A stretch of DNA of 35,989 bases from Methylobacterium sp. WSM2598 (GTDB lineage: Bacteria; Pseudomonadota; Alphaproteobacteria; Rhizobiales; Beijerinckiaceae): the NCBI RefSeq assembly GCF_000379105.1, contig NZ_KB900609.1, forward strand, positions 6,842,036 through 6,878,024, read 5' to 3'. Positions 9,551-17,094 of this stretch are shown here, piece after piece. Both the position numbers and the translations under genes were made by a program. The notes below the pieces were generated by a model. The model worked only from the letters and a program-made list of their open reading frames with translations, did no database searches and had not been told where the DNA came from. Positions within the stretch are counted from its first letter, which is position 1. The number at the start of each line of letters is the position of its first letter.

Positions 9551-10342
9551 GTGATCCGTTCCAAATTCCTGTTCCGCGGCCTCGGCCTGGTCCTCCCGCT
9601 TCTCCTCGCAGGAGCGGCCCTGGCCGCCGAGGTGCGCGTCGTCAGCTCCGGCGGCTTCGCGGCAGCCTACCGGGCACTTGCCCCCGAGTTCGAGCGCCGT
9701 ACGGGCCACAGGCTCGTGGCCGAGTGGGGACCCTCGATGGGCCAGACCCCGCAGGCGGTGCCGGCCCGGCTCGCGCGGGGCGAGCCGATCGACGTCGTGA
9801 TCGTGGTCGGCTACGCCCTCGACGACCTCATCAGGCAGGGCAAGGTGAGCGCCAACAGCCGCACCGCGCTCGCGCGCTCCGGCATCGCGCTCGCGGTGCG
9901 CGCGGGCGCGCCGATGCCCGACATCAGCAGCGTCGAGGGCCTGCGCCGGACCCTGCTCGCGGCAACGTCGATCGCCTACTCGGACAGCGCGAGCGGCGTG
10001 TACATCGAGCGGGACCTGTTCAAGCGCCTCGGCATCGCCGAGCAGGTCAAGGACAAGGCGCGGATGATCCCGGCCGAGCCGGTGGGCGCAGTGGTGGCCC
10101 GCGGCGAGGCGGAGGTTGGCTTCCAGCAGCTCAGCGAGCTGAAGCCCGTGCCGGGAATCCAGATCGTCGGCCTGTTGCCGGAGGAGGTGCAGCTCTACAC
10201 GCTGTTCTCGGCGGGCGTCGTTGCGGGCAGCCGCGAGCCGGAGCCTGCGCGGGCGCTGATCCGCTTCCTCGCCGGTCCGGAGGCCGCCGCGGCGGTGCGG
10301 GCGAGCGGGATGGAGCCGCTCGGGGCCGATGCCGTGCGGTAG
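9551..10342 (+). CDS. ModA-like periplasmic substrate-binding protein
   Basis: The protein has 263 aa, with a signal peptide (residues 1 to about 25, cut after GAALAAE). A molybdate-binding-like type-II fold follows, with VRVVSSGGFAAAYRALAPEF, PIDVVIVVGYALDDLI, AYSDSASGVYIERDLF and GEAEVGFQQLSEL. The start is GTG at 9551 with GGAGAAG upstream. It lies 80 bp after the citrate symporter, probably co-transcribed, and there is no ABC permease or ATPase nearby. Orphan ModA-like proteins next to organic-acid transporters are common, and many do not bind molybdate. Here a citrate, metal-citrate or carboxylate ligand is as likely as an oxyanion. The ligand is not determinable from sequence alone. Confidence 0.8.
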   Translation: MIRSKFLFRGLGLVLPLLLAGAALAAEVRVVSSGGFAAAYRALAPEFERRTGHRLVAEWGPSMGQTPQAVPARLARGEPIDVVIVVGYALDDLIRQGKVSANSRTALARSGIALAVRAGAPMPDISSVEGLRRTLLAATSIAYSDSASGVYIERDLFKRLGIAEQVKDKARMIPAEPVGAVVARGEAEVGFQQLSELKPVPGIQIVGLLPEEVQLYTLFSAGVVAGSREPEPARALIRFLAGPEAAAAVRASGMEPLGADAVR

Positions 10343-10446
10343 CGGAGCACTCTCTCAATAGAAACTTGCTATGCTGGCGTGAAAAGCTCTGATCGCATGC
10401 ACGCTCAGGTTTCATCCGTGAGGGACGGCGAAGCCGGTGTGCACCT

Positions 10447-10532
10447 CATACGACATCCGATTGAGCGCTTCGCCATCTCCGATTTCGGCCATGCGGATGT
10501 CGGCGTCGCTCAGGCGCCGCGCAGGCTTGTGC
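10447..10532 (+). repeat. palindromic repeat copy A (body)
   Basis: This copy of the window's dispersed repeat begins with CGACATCCGATTGAGCGC and TTCGCCATCTCCGATTTCGG, followed by CATGCGGATGTCGGCGTCG and CTCAGGCGCCGCGCAGGC. The outer arms CGACATCCG and CGGATGTCG pair. It lies 105 bp after the ModA-like gene and leads straight into the hairpin at 10533-10565. It is more diverged than the copies at 17.7 kb. Confidence 0.85.
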
Positions 10533-10565
10533 TACGGGACCCGCTTTGATCAAGCGGGTCCCGTA
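10533..10565. terminator. perfect 14-bp hairpin, tail of repeat copy A
   Basis: The arms TACGGGACCCGCTT and AAGCGGGTCCCGTA pair perfectly around a TGATC loop. It follows the repeat body directly. It could end transcription of the citrate operon, though there is no T tract; a repeat-tail role is equally possible. Confidence 0.6.
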
Positions 10566-10699
10566 TCAGAGCGCTTCGGCATCAGGGTTTTCCTTTTGTG
10601 GCCTGTTCGAGGATGGCTAAGCGCGCCGCGCCAGGGTCTGAATCGCACCAAGGTGTTGCAGGGTCTGTAGTTTTGTGATTCAGGGCCGCCGCTTGCCGC

Positions 10700-10790
10700 A
10701 TGCAGGCGGCGATGGCGGACCTGTTCTCGCTCTCGGACGAGCAGTGGGCGGTGATCGCGCCGTTCATGACCACAAACCACCCTCGACCCC
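10700..10790 (+). mobile_element. IS5-family transposase N-terminal remnant
   Basis: The frame opening at the ATG at 10700 reads MADLFSLSDEQWAVIAPFM from its fifth codon. This is the standard N-terminus of IS5-group transposases (LSDEQWAVIAPLLP...). After about 30 residues the similarity ends and the frame goes into unrelated sequence, so only a scar remains. No terminal inverted repeats could be assigned. Confidence 0.6.
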
Positions 10791-10834
10791 GCGCGCCCTC
10801 GGGCCGCGGACGGTCGTCCTAAGCCGCGGTCCCA

Positions 10835-11048
10835 TTACAGCGAGACCAGCTCGGCCGTACCGGGGAGGCCGCCGGCCATCGGGCGGACCTTGGCACGCGC
10901 CGGCAACCAGGGCGCGACGGCCGCGAGCAGGTCCCCTTGCGTCGCGGAGCCGACCGGCCCTCCGCGTCGTCTCGACCCGCCATGCGCCCGGCAGGGCGCG
11001 CTTGCCGTACCGGAGCGCCAGCATCGGCTCCCGACGGCGCTCCGGCAC
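10835..11048 (-). mobile_element. degenerate IS4-like transposase remnant
   Basis: Two overlapping minus-strand frames give adjoining pieces. One is RREPMLALRYGKRALPGAWR (from 11048); after a frameshift near 10943 comes GDLLAAVAPWLPARAKVRPM and GTAELVSL, then a stop at 10835. Together they resemble the central part of IS4-family transposases (LALRYGKRALPVAWRVE... then LLAAVAPWLP...MADRFYGT). The element is internally shifted and lacks both ends. Confidence 0.55.
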
Positions 11049-11159
11049 CTTGGATCAAGGAGCGGCGCGATGCCCTGCCGGTCGGCGGCGGGCTTCGGCA
11101 CCGCGGCGGCGCGGGGCGCCATCACGGCGTCGGGGTCGCTCCGCGCGCTGCCCAGGAGG

Positions 11160-11366
11160 CGCGGATCCACCGTCGCGCATGTCGGTCCGGTACATCTCGC
11201 GCGGCTGGGCGGCCAGATCCACTAGTTTAGCGCTGCGCACCTGGAGCATGGTGGCGATCAGCGGGGCGAAGTTGTCGCGCGGCGCCTTGCACTGCCAGTA
11301 AAGCAGGTCCTTGAACTCCGCCGCAACTCCCTCCGCAAGCGCCCAGATTCCGCCCACGATTCCCAT
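11160..11366 (-). pseudogene. fragment of an unrecognised gene
   Basis: From the ATG at 11366 the minus strand reads about 70 residues that look protein-like. They start MGIVGGIWALAEGVAAEFKD and include LLYWQCKAPRDNFAPLIATM, then turn into low-complexity arginine-rich sequence near 11160. I do not recognise the family. It lies next to the IS4-like remnant and may be its displaced target or part of another element. Support comes only from codon-like composition. Confidence 0.3.
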
Positions 11367-11585
11367 GCGCCTCCCGGCCAGCGGGAAAGCCTAGGATCAC
11401 GCCGCCTTTCAAGCCACCATACTTCCAAGCAAGCCGACACGGAATGAGCGTGGAGACTGCCCGGAGAACCGCGCCGGTTACCTGAGTCTGTTGATCGACC
11501 GCGCAGATGACCCAGAGTCGCAACCGACTCCGTATTGACAGATCGGCAAATTTGCCATCATGTGCGTCATCTGACGGAGGGTCAG

Positions 11586-11951
11586 ATGGACTACGACGAA
11601 GCGCAGAAGATAGCTGGCGAGCTGTACGGCAGGGTATTGTTGCGAGATGCAGGTCAAGAAGGCTTCGCATACACGATCGACAGACTCACCAACAATATAC
11701 ATCCTCTCGAGATTGCTAGGGAGATGATGCTCTCCGAAGAATTTGCGGACAAATTTCTCCTTAATACCTCAATCAATGAGATTGCGAGGAAAATTCATGT
11801 CGCGGCTTTCGGCTCACACCCGACCAAAGAATCGATCAAACAAAATGCAATGACGATCGTTGCGAAAGGTTTCCAAGGATTTATTTCCGACATTATCGCG
11901 AGAAAAATCAGAAACTCCAATTCCAGAATTCCTGACCTGCGCGAATATTAA
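11586..11951 (+). CDS. small phycobilisome-linker-like (PBS/DUF4214-type) protein
   Basis: The protein has 121 aa and looks soluble, with no signal peptide. The pattern AGELYGRVLLRDAGQEGFAY followed by REMMLSEEFADKFLLN, then AAFGSHPTKESIKQNAM and GFQGFISDIIARK, follows the layout of PBS-linker/DUF4214 domains. Those domains occur in surface-layer and exopolysaccharide-linked proteins as well as in phycobilisomes; no photosynthetic role is implied. The ATG at 11586 has GGAGGGTC upstream; a longer ATG-started frame from 11535 is possible. The gene is much richer in A+T than its surroundings and is flanked by transposase scars, so it was probably acquired. Its function is unknown. Confidence 0.65.
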   Translation: MDYDEAQKIAGELYGRVLLRDAGQEGFAYTIDRLTNNIHPLEIAREMMLSEEFADKFLLNTSINEIARKIHVAAFGSHPTKESIKQNAMTIVAKGFQGFISDIIARKIRNSNSRIPDLREY

Positions 11952-11980
11952 CCATCTCAGACATCTTGAAAACGCCGAGA

Positions 11981-11997
11981 GCCCGGCAGGGCCGGGC
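11981..11997. terminator. hairpin after the PBS-linker-like gene
   Basis: The arms GCCCGGC and GCCGGGC flank an AGG loop about 30 bases after the stop codon. No T run follows. The rest of the gap up to 12259 holds nothing I can identify. Confidence 0.35.
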
Positions 11998-12259
11998 CGA
12001 TCGAAGGTAGGATCGGTGCCGCGCGTCCATCCAACCACGCCCGACAGCACTGCGCGGTCACCGGGGCGACCTGTCGGTCCCGCGGGCTGAGCAGCGTCGC
12101 CTCCTCGGAGAAGCGCGCCGGGCGGGCGACGGCGCCCGCCGGCCCTGCGCATTCACATGCTCCTGCCGGATCGCGGTCTGCGCGTCATCGGGCGGATCCC
12201 TTCCCGCTCGGCATCACTCACACGCCTCCTGCGCCGGCGGCTCGAACGGAAAGGTCATG

Positions 12260-12391
12260 CGGGATCCGCTTGATCGAAGCGGATCCCGGATCACGCGCCC
12301 GCGCGGCGCCTGAGCGCGGCGCCTGAGCGAAGCCGACATCCGCATGGCCGAAATCGGAGATGGCGAAGCCATCAACCGGATAGCGTATCAG
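12260..12391 (-). repeat. palindromic repeat copy B (hairpin plus body, reverse orientation)
   Basis: The tail hairpin is at 12260-12288 (CGGGATCCGCTT paired with AAGCGGATCCCG around a GATCG loop). The body follows at 12301-12391 in reverse orientation, with a duplicated GGCGCCTGAGCG, then CCGACATCCGCATGGCCG, AAATCGGAGATGGCGAAG and CCATCAACCGGATAGC. It stands alone in a gene-free stretch between the PBS-linker-like gene and the IS5 scar. Confidence 0.85.
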
Positions 12392-12442
12392 ACGGTGACT
12401 ACGCTTCCATGTCGTCCGTCCAGCCGAGTTCCATGACTTTCC

Positions 12443-12640
12443 TCAGAGCCTGTCCGGAGCGTCAGGTCTGGCGTGCGGCGCGTCGCAGGAGGACCGAGAC
12501 GACTTCAGGATCGAGACGATTTGGCTGCTGGCGGCCTGCGGGGCCCGCACCAGCGCGCGGCCATCCGTGGCGGCCAGGGCCTGCCGCTTGCGGCCCTTCG
12601 CCTTCCCAGCTTCGCGGGGCCTGCTTGGCCGGCGCGCCGC
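12443..12640 (-). mobile_element. IS5-family transposase internal remnant
   Basis: The minus strand reads REAGKAKGRKRQALAATDGR followed by ALVRAPQAAS. This corresponds to the KGRKRQALVDTDGRGLVL region of IS5-group transposases, after which the reading becomes degenerate and stops at 12443. The fragment directly abuts the truncated 3' end of the outer-membrane gene at 12646, so an ancient insertion probably removed that gene's end. Confidence 0.6.
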
Positions 12641-12645
12641 ACCGT

Positions 12646-13275
12646 TCAGGGAATCCCGCGCCCCGCGACGCCCGCCTCGACCGCCACCGAGAGCCGGTCG
12701 GTGACCGCCCATTCGACCCCGACGCGCGCCTCCGGCCGCACCGCGAGGTCCTCGCGCGCGAAGGATCGCGAGACCGCCGTCGGCCCGACCCGCAGCGTCT
12801 CGTGCACGGCCACGGCGCCGGCCTTGGCGTAGACGAGCACGTCGGGCGTGAGGAGCGCCCCGACCTTCACCTCCAAGCCGCCGGCGAGGTCGCGGGAATA
12901 GGCGAGTCCCCCGAAGCCCGGCGCGGCGCCCCCGCCGAGCGCCGAGAGGAAGTCGAACCCGCCGGAGACGCCGTAGACCAGCCGGCCCTCCTGCCACATC
13001 CGCCCCCCCTCGAACCCGACGGTCGGCCCCGCGGAGCTGCCGAAATGCTTCGACGAGACGGCCGCGAACCCGGTCGACAGGGCGGCGTAGGAGCCGGACC
13101 AGCGGGTCTCCTCGTCGCCGGCCGGCCGCGGCCACGCGAAGGACGGCAGCGCCCCGAAGCCCGCGAAGGGCGGGACGCCCTGCGCCGCCGCGAGGTCCGC
13201 CCGAAGGAGGAAGCCGCCGAGCAGGAGGCAGGCCGCGACGCGGCCGAGCGGCCGAGGACAAGCGAGTCGGGTCAT
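12646..13275 (-). pseudogene. outer-membrane beta-barrel protein, C-terminus lost
   Basis: The protein has 209 aa, with a signal peptide (residues 1 to about 31, ending ADLAAAQG). A barrel-like pattern of alternating residues follows: WSGSYAALSTGFAAV, GPTVGFEGGRMWQEGRLVYG, LVYAKAGAVAVHE and RVGVEWAVTDRLSVAVEAGV. This resembles Omp25/Opa-like porin-family proteins of Hyphomicrobiales. These end in an aromatic residue after a last strand; here the frame ends GVAGRGIP and stop, right at the junction with the IS5 remnant. The barrel therefore lacks its closing strand, and the gene is likely non-functional. Confidence 0.65.
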
Positions 13276-13345
13276 GCCGGACGATAGCCGCAGGGCGCGT
13301 GCCCGAACAGCCCCGCTCGGCCGCGCCGCCCGCGGCGCGATCGCG

Positions 13346-13621
13346 TCAGTGGCCCGCCAGCTCGGCCGCCTCCCGGCCGCGCGGGGCCGCGTCGAGCCAG
13401 CGGGCGATCTCGTCCTTCAGGCGCAAGCGCTCGAGGCGGGCGGCCCGCTCCGTCTCGTCCGAGACCGGCTCGATGCGCGCCTCCATCCGGTGCACCGCGC
13501 GGTTGATGGTGTGGTAGCGCTCGACCAGAGCGGCGAAGCGGCCATCCGCCTGCCTGAGCGCCTGGATGCGCCCGCCCTGGTCGGGGAACTCGTTGGCCAA
13601 TTCATGGGGAACGTGGGACAC
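13346..13621 (-). CDS. YdcH/DUF465 family small protein
   Basis: The 91-aa protein is almost wholly helical and highly charged. The core FAALVERYHTINRAVHRMEA followed by RLKDEIARWL is the DUF465 coiled coil; its C-terminal tail is longer than usual. The start chosen is GTG at 13621 with GGAAGGAG upstream, which gives the typical VSHVPHELANEFP opening. Function is unknown in the family. An FNR/FixK-like box lies about 107 bp upstream of the start, and the gene is divergent from the FNR gene, so it may belong to the low-oxygen regulon. Confidence 0.8.
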   Translation of the reverse strand: MSHVPHELANEFPDQGGRIQALRQADGRFAALVERYHTINRAVHRMEARIEPVSDETERAARLERLRLKDEIARWLDAAPRGREAAELAGH

Positions 13622-13727
13622 CGGACGTCTCCTTCCTGGTGACGGCGCTCCGGGGAGCGGCGGCGGTCCAGGGCAGGCCCGGCCGCGTCGGAGCAGGCCC
13701 ATCCTGGCCGTGGGCCCCCTCTCCTCC

Positions 13728-13741
13728 TTGATCCAGCGCAA
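13728..13741 (+). promoter_or_regulatory. FNR/FixK-like box 1
   Basis: TTGATCCAGCGCAA matches the 14-bp TTGA-N6-(T/G)CAA pattern of FNR/FixK sites. It lies in the 342-bp divergent gap between the DUF465 gene and the FNR gene. Confidence 0.7.
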
Positions 13742-13780
13742 GGTGGCCGCCCCGAGGCCCCGCGCGGGACGGGCCGAAAC

Positions 13781-13794
13781 CTGCGCTGGATCAA
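13781..13794 (-). promoter_or_regulatory. FNR/FixK-like box 2
   Basis: The minus strand reads TTGATCCAGCGCAG, one base from box 1 and in opposite orientation, 40 bp away. It lies about 170 bp upstream of the FNR gene and may serve autoregulation. Confidence 0.55.
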
Positions 13795-13963
13795 TGCATC
13801 CGCTCCGCGGTGGCTGCAACGATCAGGCGGGGCGGGCTCTGGACCAGTCCCGCCGCGACGACCCCGCCTGCGCGCGGCAGGCGGGGCGGGGGGCGGGGGC
13901 GCGTCAGGAGATCTCGTCGGGAGATCGCGCCGAGGGGCGTTCCGAGACCGGGAGTTCGAGTCG

Positions 13964-14701
13964 ATGCTGACAGTCAAGGATCATTGCGAGTCCGCGGGAC
14001 TTGTCTGCGGGAACCGGCCGGGCTCGAACTGCGCCGCCTGCGGGGCGCGCCCGTTCAGCATCTGCGCGGTGATGGACCTCGACGAGCTCGACAGTCTGGA
14101 GAGCCTCAGCCAGCACCTCTGCCTCGACCGGAGCCAGACGCTGTTCGGGCAGGACGAGCCGGCCGCCGCGGTCTACAACGTCATCGAGGGGGCGCTGCGG
14201 CTCTCCCGCCTCCTGCCCGACGGGCGCCGGCAGGTGATGGGCTTCGCCCTCACGGGCGACTTCCTCGGCCTCGCCCGCCAGGAGCGCTACACCGTCACCG
14301 CCGAGGCGCTGGCCCCGGTGCGGGTGTGCCGGTTCGAGCGCAGGGCCTTCGCGGGCGTCGTCGAGAGCAAGCCGCACCTGCTGATGAGCCTGCACGAGCG
14401 GGCCCGCCACGAATTGTCCCTGCTCCAGGACCAGATGATGCTGCTCGGGCGGCGCACCGCCGAGGAGAAGATCGCGAGCTTCCTGATCGGCCTGCGCGAG
14501 CGCTACGCGCGCATCGGCCGCGTCTCCGTGACCCTCGAACTGCCGATGGGCCGGCAGGACATCGCCGACCATCTCGGCCTGACCATCGAGACGGTGAGCC
14601 GGATGATGACCCGCCTCGACCGCGAGCGCACCATCCTGATCGTCCCGGGCGGCGTCCGCCTGCTCGACCCCGCCCGGCTGGAGCGCCTGGCGGCGAATTG
14701 A
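13964..14701 (+). CDS. FnrN/FnrL-type oxygen-sensing transcriptional regulator
   Basis: This is a 245-aa Crp/Fnr-family regulator. The N-terminal cluster NCAACGARPFSIC gives Cys23, Cys26 and Cys34, and Cys122 (VRVCRFERR) completes a 4Fe-4S set like that of E. coli FNR; Cys8 and Cys15 are extra. A cyclic-nucleotide-fold sensor domain, a dimer helix (ERARHELSLLQDQMMLL) and a winged helix follow. The recognition helix IETVSRMM carries the E-x2-S-R signature that reads TTGAT half-sites. Two such sites lie in its upstream gap and seven more occur elsewhere in the window. It is therefore a likely master switch for the surrounding low-oxygen genes. Confidence 0.93.
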   Translation: MLTVKDHCESAGLVCGNRPGSNCAACGARPFSICAVMDLDELDSLESLSQHLCLDRSQTLFGQDEPAAAVYNVIEGALRLSRLLPDGRRQVMGFALTGDFLGLARQERYTVTAEALAPVRVCRFERRAFAGVVESKPHLLMSLHERARHELSLLQDQMMLLGRRTAEEKIASFLIGLRERYARIGRVSVTLELPMGRQDIADHLGLTIETVSRMMTRLDRERTILIVPGGVRLLDPARLERLAAN

Positions 14702-14778
14702 GGCGGGCCGCCGGGCCCCGCCGGCGCGGCCGCGCTGTGGGCGCCTCGGCCGGGGCCTCGGAGGGGGCCTCGGCCGGC

Positions 14779-15594
14779 TCAGTGGCTCATCAGCAGGCAG
14801 AGGGGCGCCGTCCGCAGCGCGTCGTGGGTGGCGCCTCCGAACATCCATTCCCGCAGCCGGCTGTGGCCGTAGGCTCCCATGACGACGAGGTCGGCGTCCT
14901 GCCGCTCGGCGAAGCGCAGGATCTCGTCCGCGGCGCTCCTGGCGTGGCAGGTCAGGAAATGCGCCGTGACGTGGGCGCCGTGGCGGGCGAGGTGCCCGGC
15001 CACGTCCTCGGCCCCCTCGAACCGGGCCTCCGCCCCGGCCGTGGCGACGAAGACCTGGTCGGCCGCCGTGATGAAGGGCAGCGCGCCCGAGACCGCGCGG
15101 CGCGCCTCGGGCCGGTCCTTCCAGGCGACCACGACGCGCGCCGCCCGCAGCCGGTCGATCCCGGGCGGGACGACCAGGACCGGCCGCCCGGCCTCCATCA
15201 GGACCGGCCCGGGCTCGACGCCCATCTCGCCCGGATCGGCATCCCCGGATCCCGGGCGCCCGACCACCACGAGGTCGGCGGACCGGGCCTGCTGGACGAG
15301 GACCGCCAGCGCGTGCGCGGCCGCGGAGCACCACGCCGTCGGCACGCCCTCGCCGGCCTCGCGCTCGAAGGCGGCCCGGACCTGCGCCAGTTCCTCGCGC
15401 AGGCGCGCCTCCTCCCTGGCGAAGATCGCCTCCGCGTCCCGGAAGTCGTTGACCGCGGCCGGTGCGGGCACGCGCCGCGCGGCGACGCCCGTCAGGGTCG
15501 CCTCGAACCGGCGGGCGAGGTCGGCCGCGAGACGGACCCGGTCGCCCGTCTCCGGACCTGTGTCGAGGGACACCACGATGCTTGCGTAGGACAT
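14779..15594 (-). CDS. tandem-domain universal stress protein (UspA family)
   Basis: The cytoplasmic protein has 271 aa and two Usp-like halves (about 1-145 and 150-271). The second half carries DLVVMGAYGHSRLREWMFGG, the ATP-binding-type motif G-x2-G-x9-G(S/T) of the family (last residue A here), and ends PLCLLMSH. The first half has DLVVVGRPGSGD with a weaker site. The start is the ATG at 15592-15594 (MSYASIVVSLD). FNR box 3 lies 81 bp upstream, which suits induction on oxygen limitation as for many alphaproteobacterial Usp genes. It converges on the FNR gene across a 77-bp GC-rich gap. Confidence 0.9.
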   Translation of the reverse strand: MSYASIVVSLDTGPETGDRVRLAADLARRFEATLTGVAARRVPAPAAVNDFRDAEAIFAREEARLREELAQVRAAFEREAGEGVPTAWCSAAAHALAVLVQQARSADLVVVGRPGSGDADPGEMGVEPGPVLMEAGRPVLVVPPGIDRLRAARVVVAWKDRPEARRAVSGALPFITAADQVFVATAGAEARFEGAEDVAGHLARHGAHVTAHFLTCHARSAADEILRFAERQDADLVVMGAYGHSRLREWMFGGATHDALRTAPLCLLMSH

Positions 15595-15674
15595 GATCGT
15601 CTCCCGAGGCCGCTCTCGCCGACCCGATTGAGCCCGTTTGAGGCCCATCGTGTTGGGGCGGGCGGGACGCAGCC

Positions 15675-15688
15675 TTGATCCACCGCAA
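15675..15688 (+). promoter_or_regulatory. FNR/FixK-like box 3 (usp promoter)
   Basis: TTGATCCACCGCAA fits TTGA-N6-GCAA and lies 81 bp upstream of the universal stress protein start. Confidence 0.7.
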
Positions 15689-15765
15689 GGACCCCGGTCT
15701 CCGCCCCGATGCGGCGGCCCGGCCCGCGGCGGGGCGCGGCTCATCGGGCGCCCGCCGCGCCGTCA

Positions 15766-15779
15766 TTGACCCAGCGCAA
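15766..15779 (+). promoter_or_regulatory. FNR/FixK-like box 4
   Basis: TTGACCCAGCGCAA fits TTGA-N6-GCAA and lies 50 bp upstream of the small membrane protein at 15829. Confidence 0.65.
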
Positions 15780-15828
15780 GGAGGAGGCGGGCGCGCGGGA
15801 CGACGAGGGGAGCGTTCAGGAGGAAGCC

Positions 15829-16038
15829 ATGACCGTGCTGCTGACCCTCGCCTTCCTGCCGGTGCTGGTCGCGCTCGTGCTCGCCAAGGGCGAGATCGGG
15901 CGCGCCCTCGGCTGGCTCGGCCTGATGACCGTGGCCCTCCTGCTGGCCTGTTCGGGCCTCGTCAGCCTCGCGCTGGGGCGGCGGGGGACCCTGGCCCGGA
16001 CCGGCGCGGACCTGCCCGCCGATCCCCGCGGCGCCTGA
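15829..16038 (+). CDS. small two-helix membrane protein
   Basis: This 69-aa protein has two hydrophobic segments (about 2-20 and 28-48) separated by KGEIGR, and a polar tail. I do not recognise the family. The ATG has an AGGAGGAAG ribosome site. FNR box 4 sits 50 bp upstream, so it is probably a small low-oxygen-induced inner-membrane protein. The stop codon lies at the very edge of repeat copy C. Its short length gives weak statistical support, but the ribosome site, promoter box and hydrophobic pattern agree. Confidence 0.65.
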   Translation: MTVLLTLAFLPVLVALVLAKGEIGRALGWLGLMTVALLLACSGLVSLALGRRGTLARTGADLPADPRGA

Positions 16039-16123
16039 GCGCGTCCCGCGCGGGCTTGAGCGACGCCGGCATCCGCATGGCCGAAATGGGAGATGGCGAA
16101 GCGATCCGTCGGATGTCTCATCA
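16032..16123 (-). repeat. palindromic repeat copy C (diverged, reverse orientation)
   Basis: It starts with GCGCCTGAGCGCGTCCCG and has GCCGGCATCCGCATGGCCG in the middle; it ends with GATGGCGAAGCGATCCGTCG and GATGTCTCATCA. It is more diverged than the copies at 17.7 kb, has no tail hairpin, and sits exactly between the stops of two convergent genes. Confidence 0.7.
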
Positions 16124-16924
16124 GTCGCGGGGGCGGCGCGGATCCCGCGTCCGGCGCGGCGGGGCGGCCCGGGCAGCGGCCGCCTCGGCCGGGGGCGGCG
16201 CGGGGCCCGTCCCCGCGCGCGCCGTCTCCTCGGCGAGGCCGGGGTCGATCAGCGGGTCGGGCAAAGCCGCCCCGACGAGCCGGCCCCGGTCCAGGATCGC
16301 GATGACTTGGCCGTCGACCCGGATCCCGTCCCGCTCCAGGCTCGCCAGGGCCCGCGAGAAGGATTCCCGCGTCATGCCGAGTTCCGAGGCGATCACGTGC
16401 TTCTCGTAGGGCAGGAGCGCCCGCGCCGGCGTTCCCTGCCGCTCCGACAGCGCCAGCAGGTAGCAGCCGACCCGCTGCGTCGAGGAGCGGAGCTTCAGGT
16501 TCTTGGTCTGGCGCACCATCCGGCGGAACTGCCGCGACAGCGTCGCGATCACCGCCTGCGCGAGGCCCGCATCCGTCGCCACCGCCTCCCGGAACACCTC
16601 GGCGTGGATCAGCAGGAAGCGCGAGGGCTCCGGCACGCGCGCCTGCATCAGGAAGGGCGAGGCGGTCATCACGGCGGCCGGGATCACGAGGTCGGGGGCG
16701 CAGACGACCTCGATCAGGACCTCGCGCTCCTCCACGGACCGGCCGAACAGGTGAACGGACCCGGCCGTCAGGACGTACTGGAAGTTCGGGACCTCGCCCT
16801 GGTCGAACAGCACCGTGCCGGGCCCGACGCGGTGCTCGACGGAATGCCGCAGCAGGGCGTCGAGGCAGGCGGCCGACACGCCCCGGAACGGCGACAATTC
16901 CCCTTGCAGAACCTCTTCGCGCAT
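16121..16924 (-). CDS. Crp/Fnr-family regulator without the iron-sulfur cysteines
   Basis: The protein has 267 aa. A cyclic-nucleotide-fold domain (FRGVSAACLDALLRHSVEHR, then GTVLFDQGEVPNFQYVL) is followed by a dimer helix and a winged helix with ELGMTRESFSRALASLERDG. The E-x2-S-R contact motif is kept, so it should read the same TTGAT half-sites. No N-terminal cysteine cluster is present, as in DNR/NnrR or FixK proteins, so the signal may be NO, haem-linked or none. The start is the ATG at 16924. The C-terminal about 40 residues are an unusual Pro/Ala/Arg-rich tail. Box 5 lies 86 bp upstream. The gene's stop is at the edge of repeat copy C. Confidence 0.87.
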   Translation of the reverse strand: MREEVLQGELSPFRGVSAACLDALLRHSVEHRVGPGTVLFDQGEVPNFQYVLTAGSVHLFGRSVEEREVLIEVVCAPDLVIPAAVMTASPFLMQARVPEPSRFLLIHAEVFREAVATDAGLAQAVIATLSRQFRRMVRQTKNLKLRSSTQRVGCYLLALSERQGTPARALLPYEKHVIASELGMTRESFSRALASLERDGIRVDGQVIAILDRGRLVGAALPDPLIDPGLAEETARAGTGPAPPPAEAAAARAAPPRRTRDPRRPRD

Positions 16925-17009
16925 CTCTCCGCCCGAACCGAACCCCCGCGCCCGCGCGTCGGAGCGAACGCTGCGTCGGCATGATAGTTGATCGACGCGC
17001 AGCCGCTCG

Positions 17010-17023
17010 TTGACCTGCATCAA
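17010..17023 (+). promoter_or_regulatory. FNR/FixK-like box 5
   Basis: TTGACCTGCATCAA is a near-palindromic TTGA-N6-TCAA site 86 bp upstream of the second Crp/Fnr regulator. Confidence 0.7.
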
Positions 17024-17094
17024 GGCTGCGCGCCGGCCCTGCCCCACCCCCGCGCCGGGGTTGCGGCCGGCCCTCCCCTCGGGCCGCCGGCCCG

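Noticed and set aside
11212..11226. GATCCACTAGT-like sequence suggesting vector polylinker contamination
   Set aside because: The flanking bases do not continue as a polylinker, and they fit the surrounding degenerate reading frame.
11586..11951. Evidence for a cyanobacterial origin or phycobilisomes
   Set aside because: PBS-linker-like domains occur widely in non-photosynthetic bacteria; a single short domain gives no such support.
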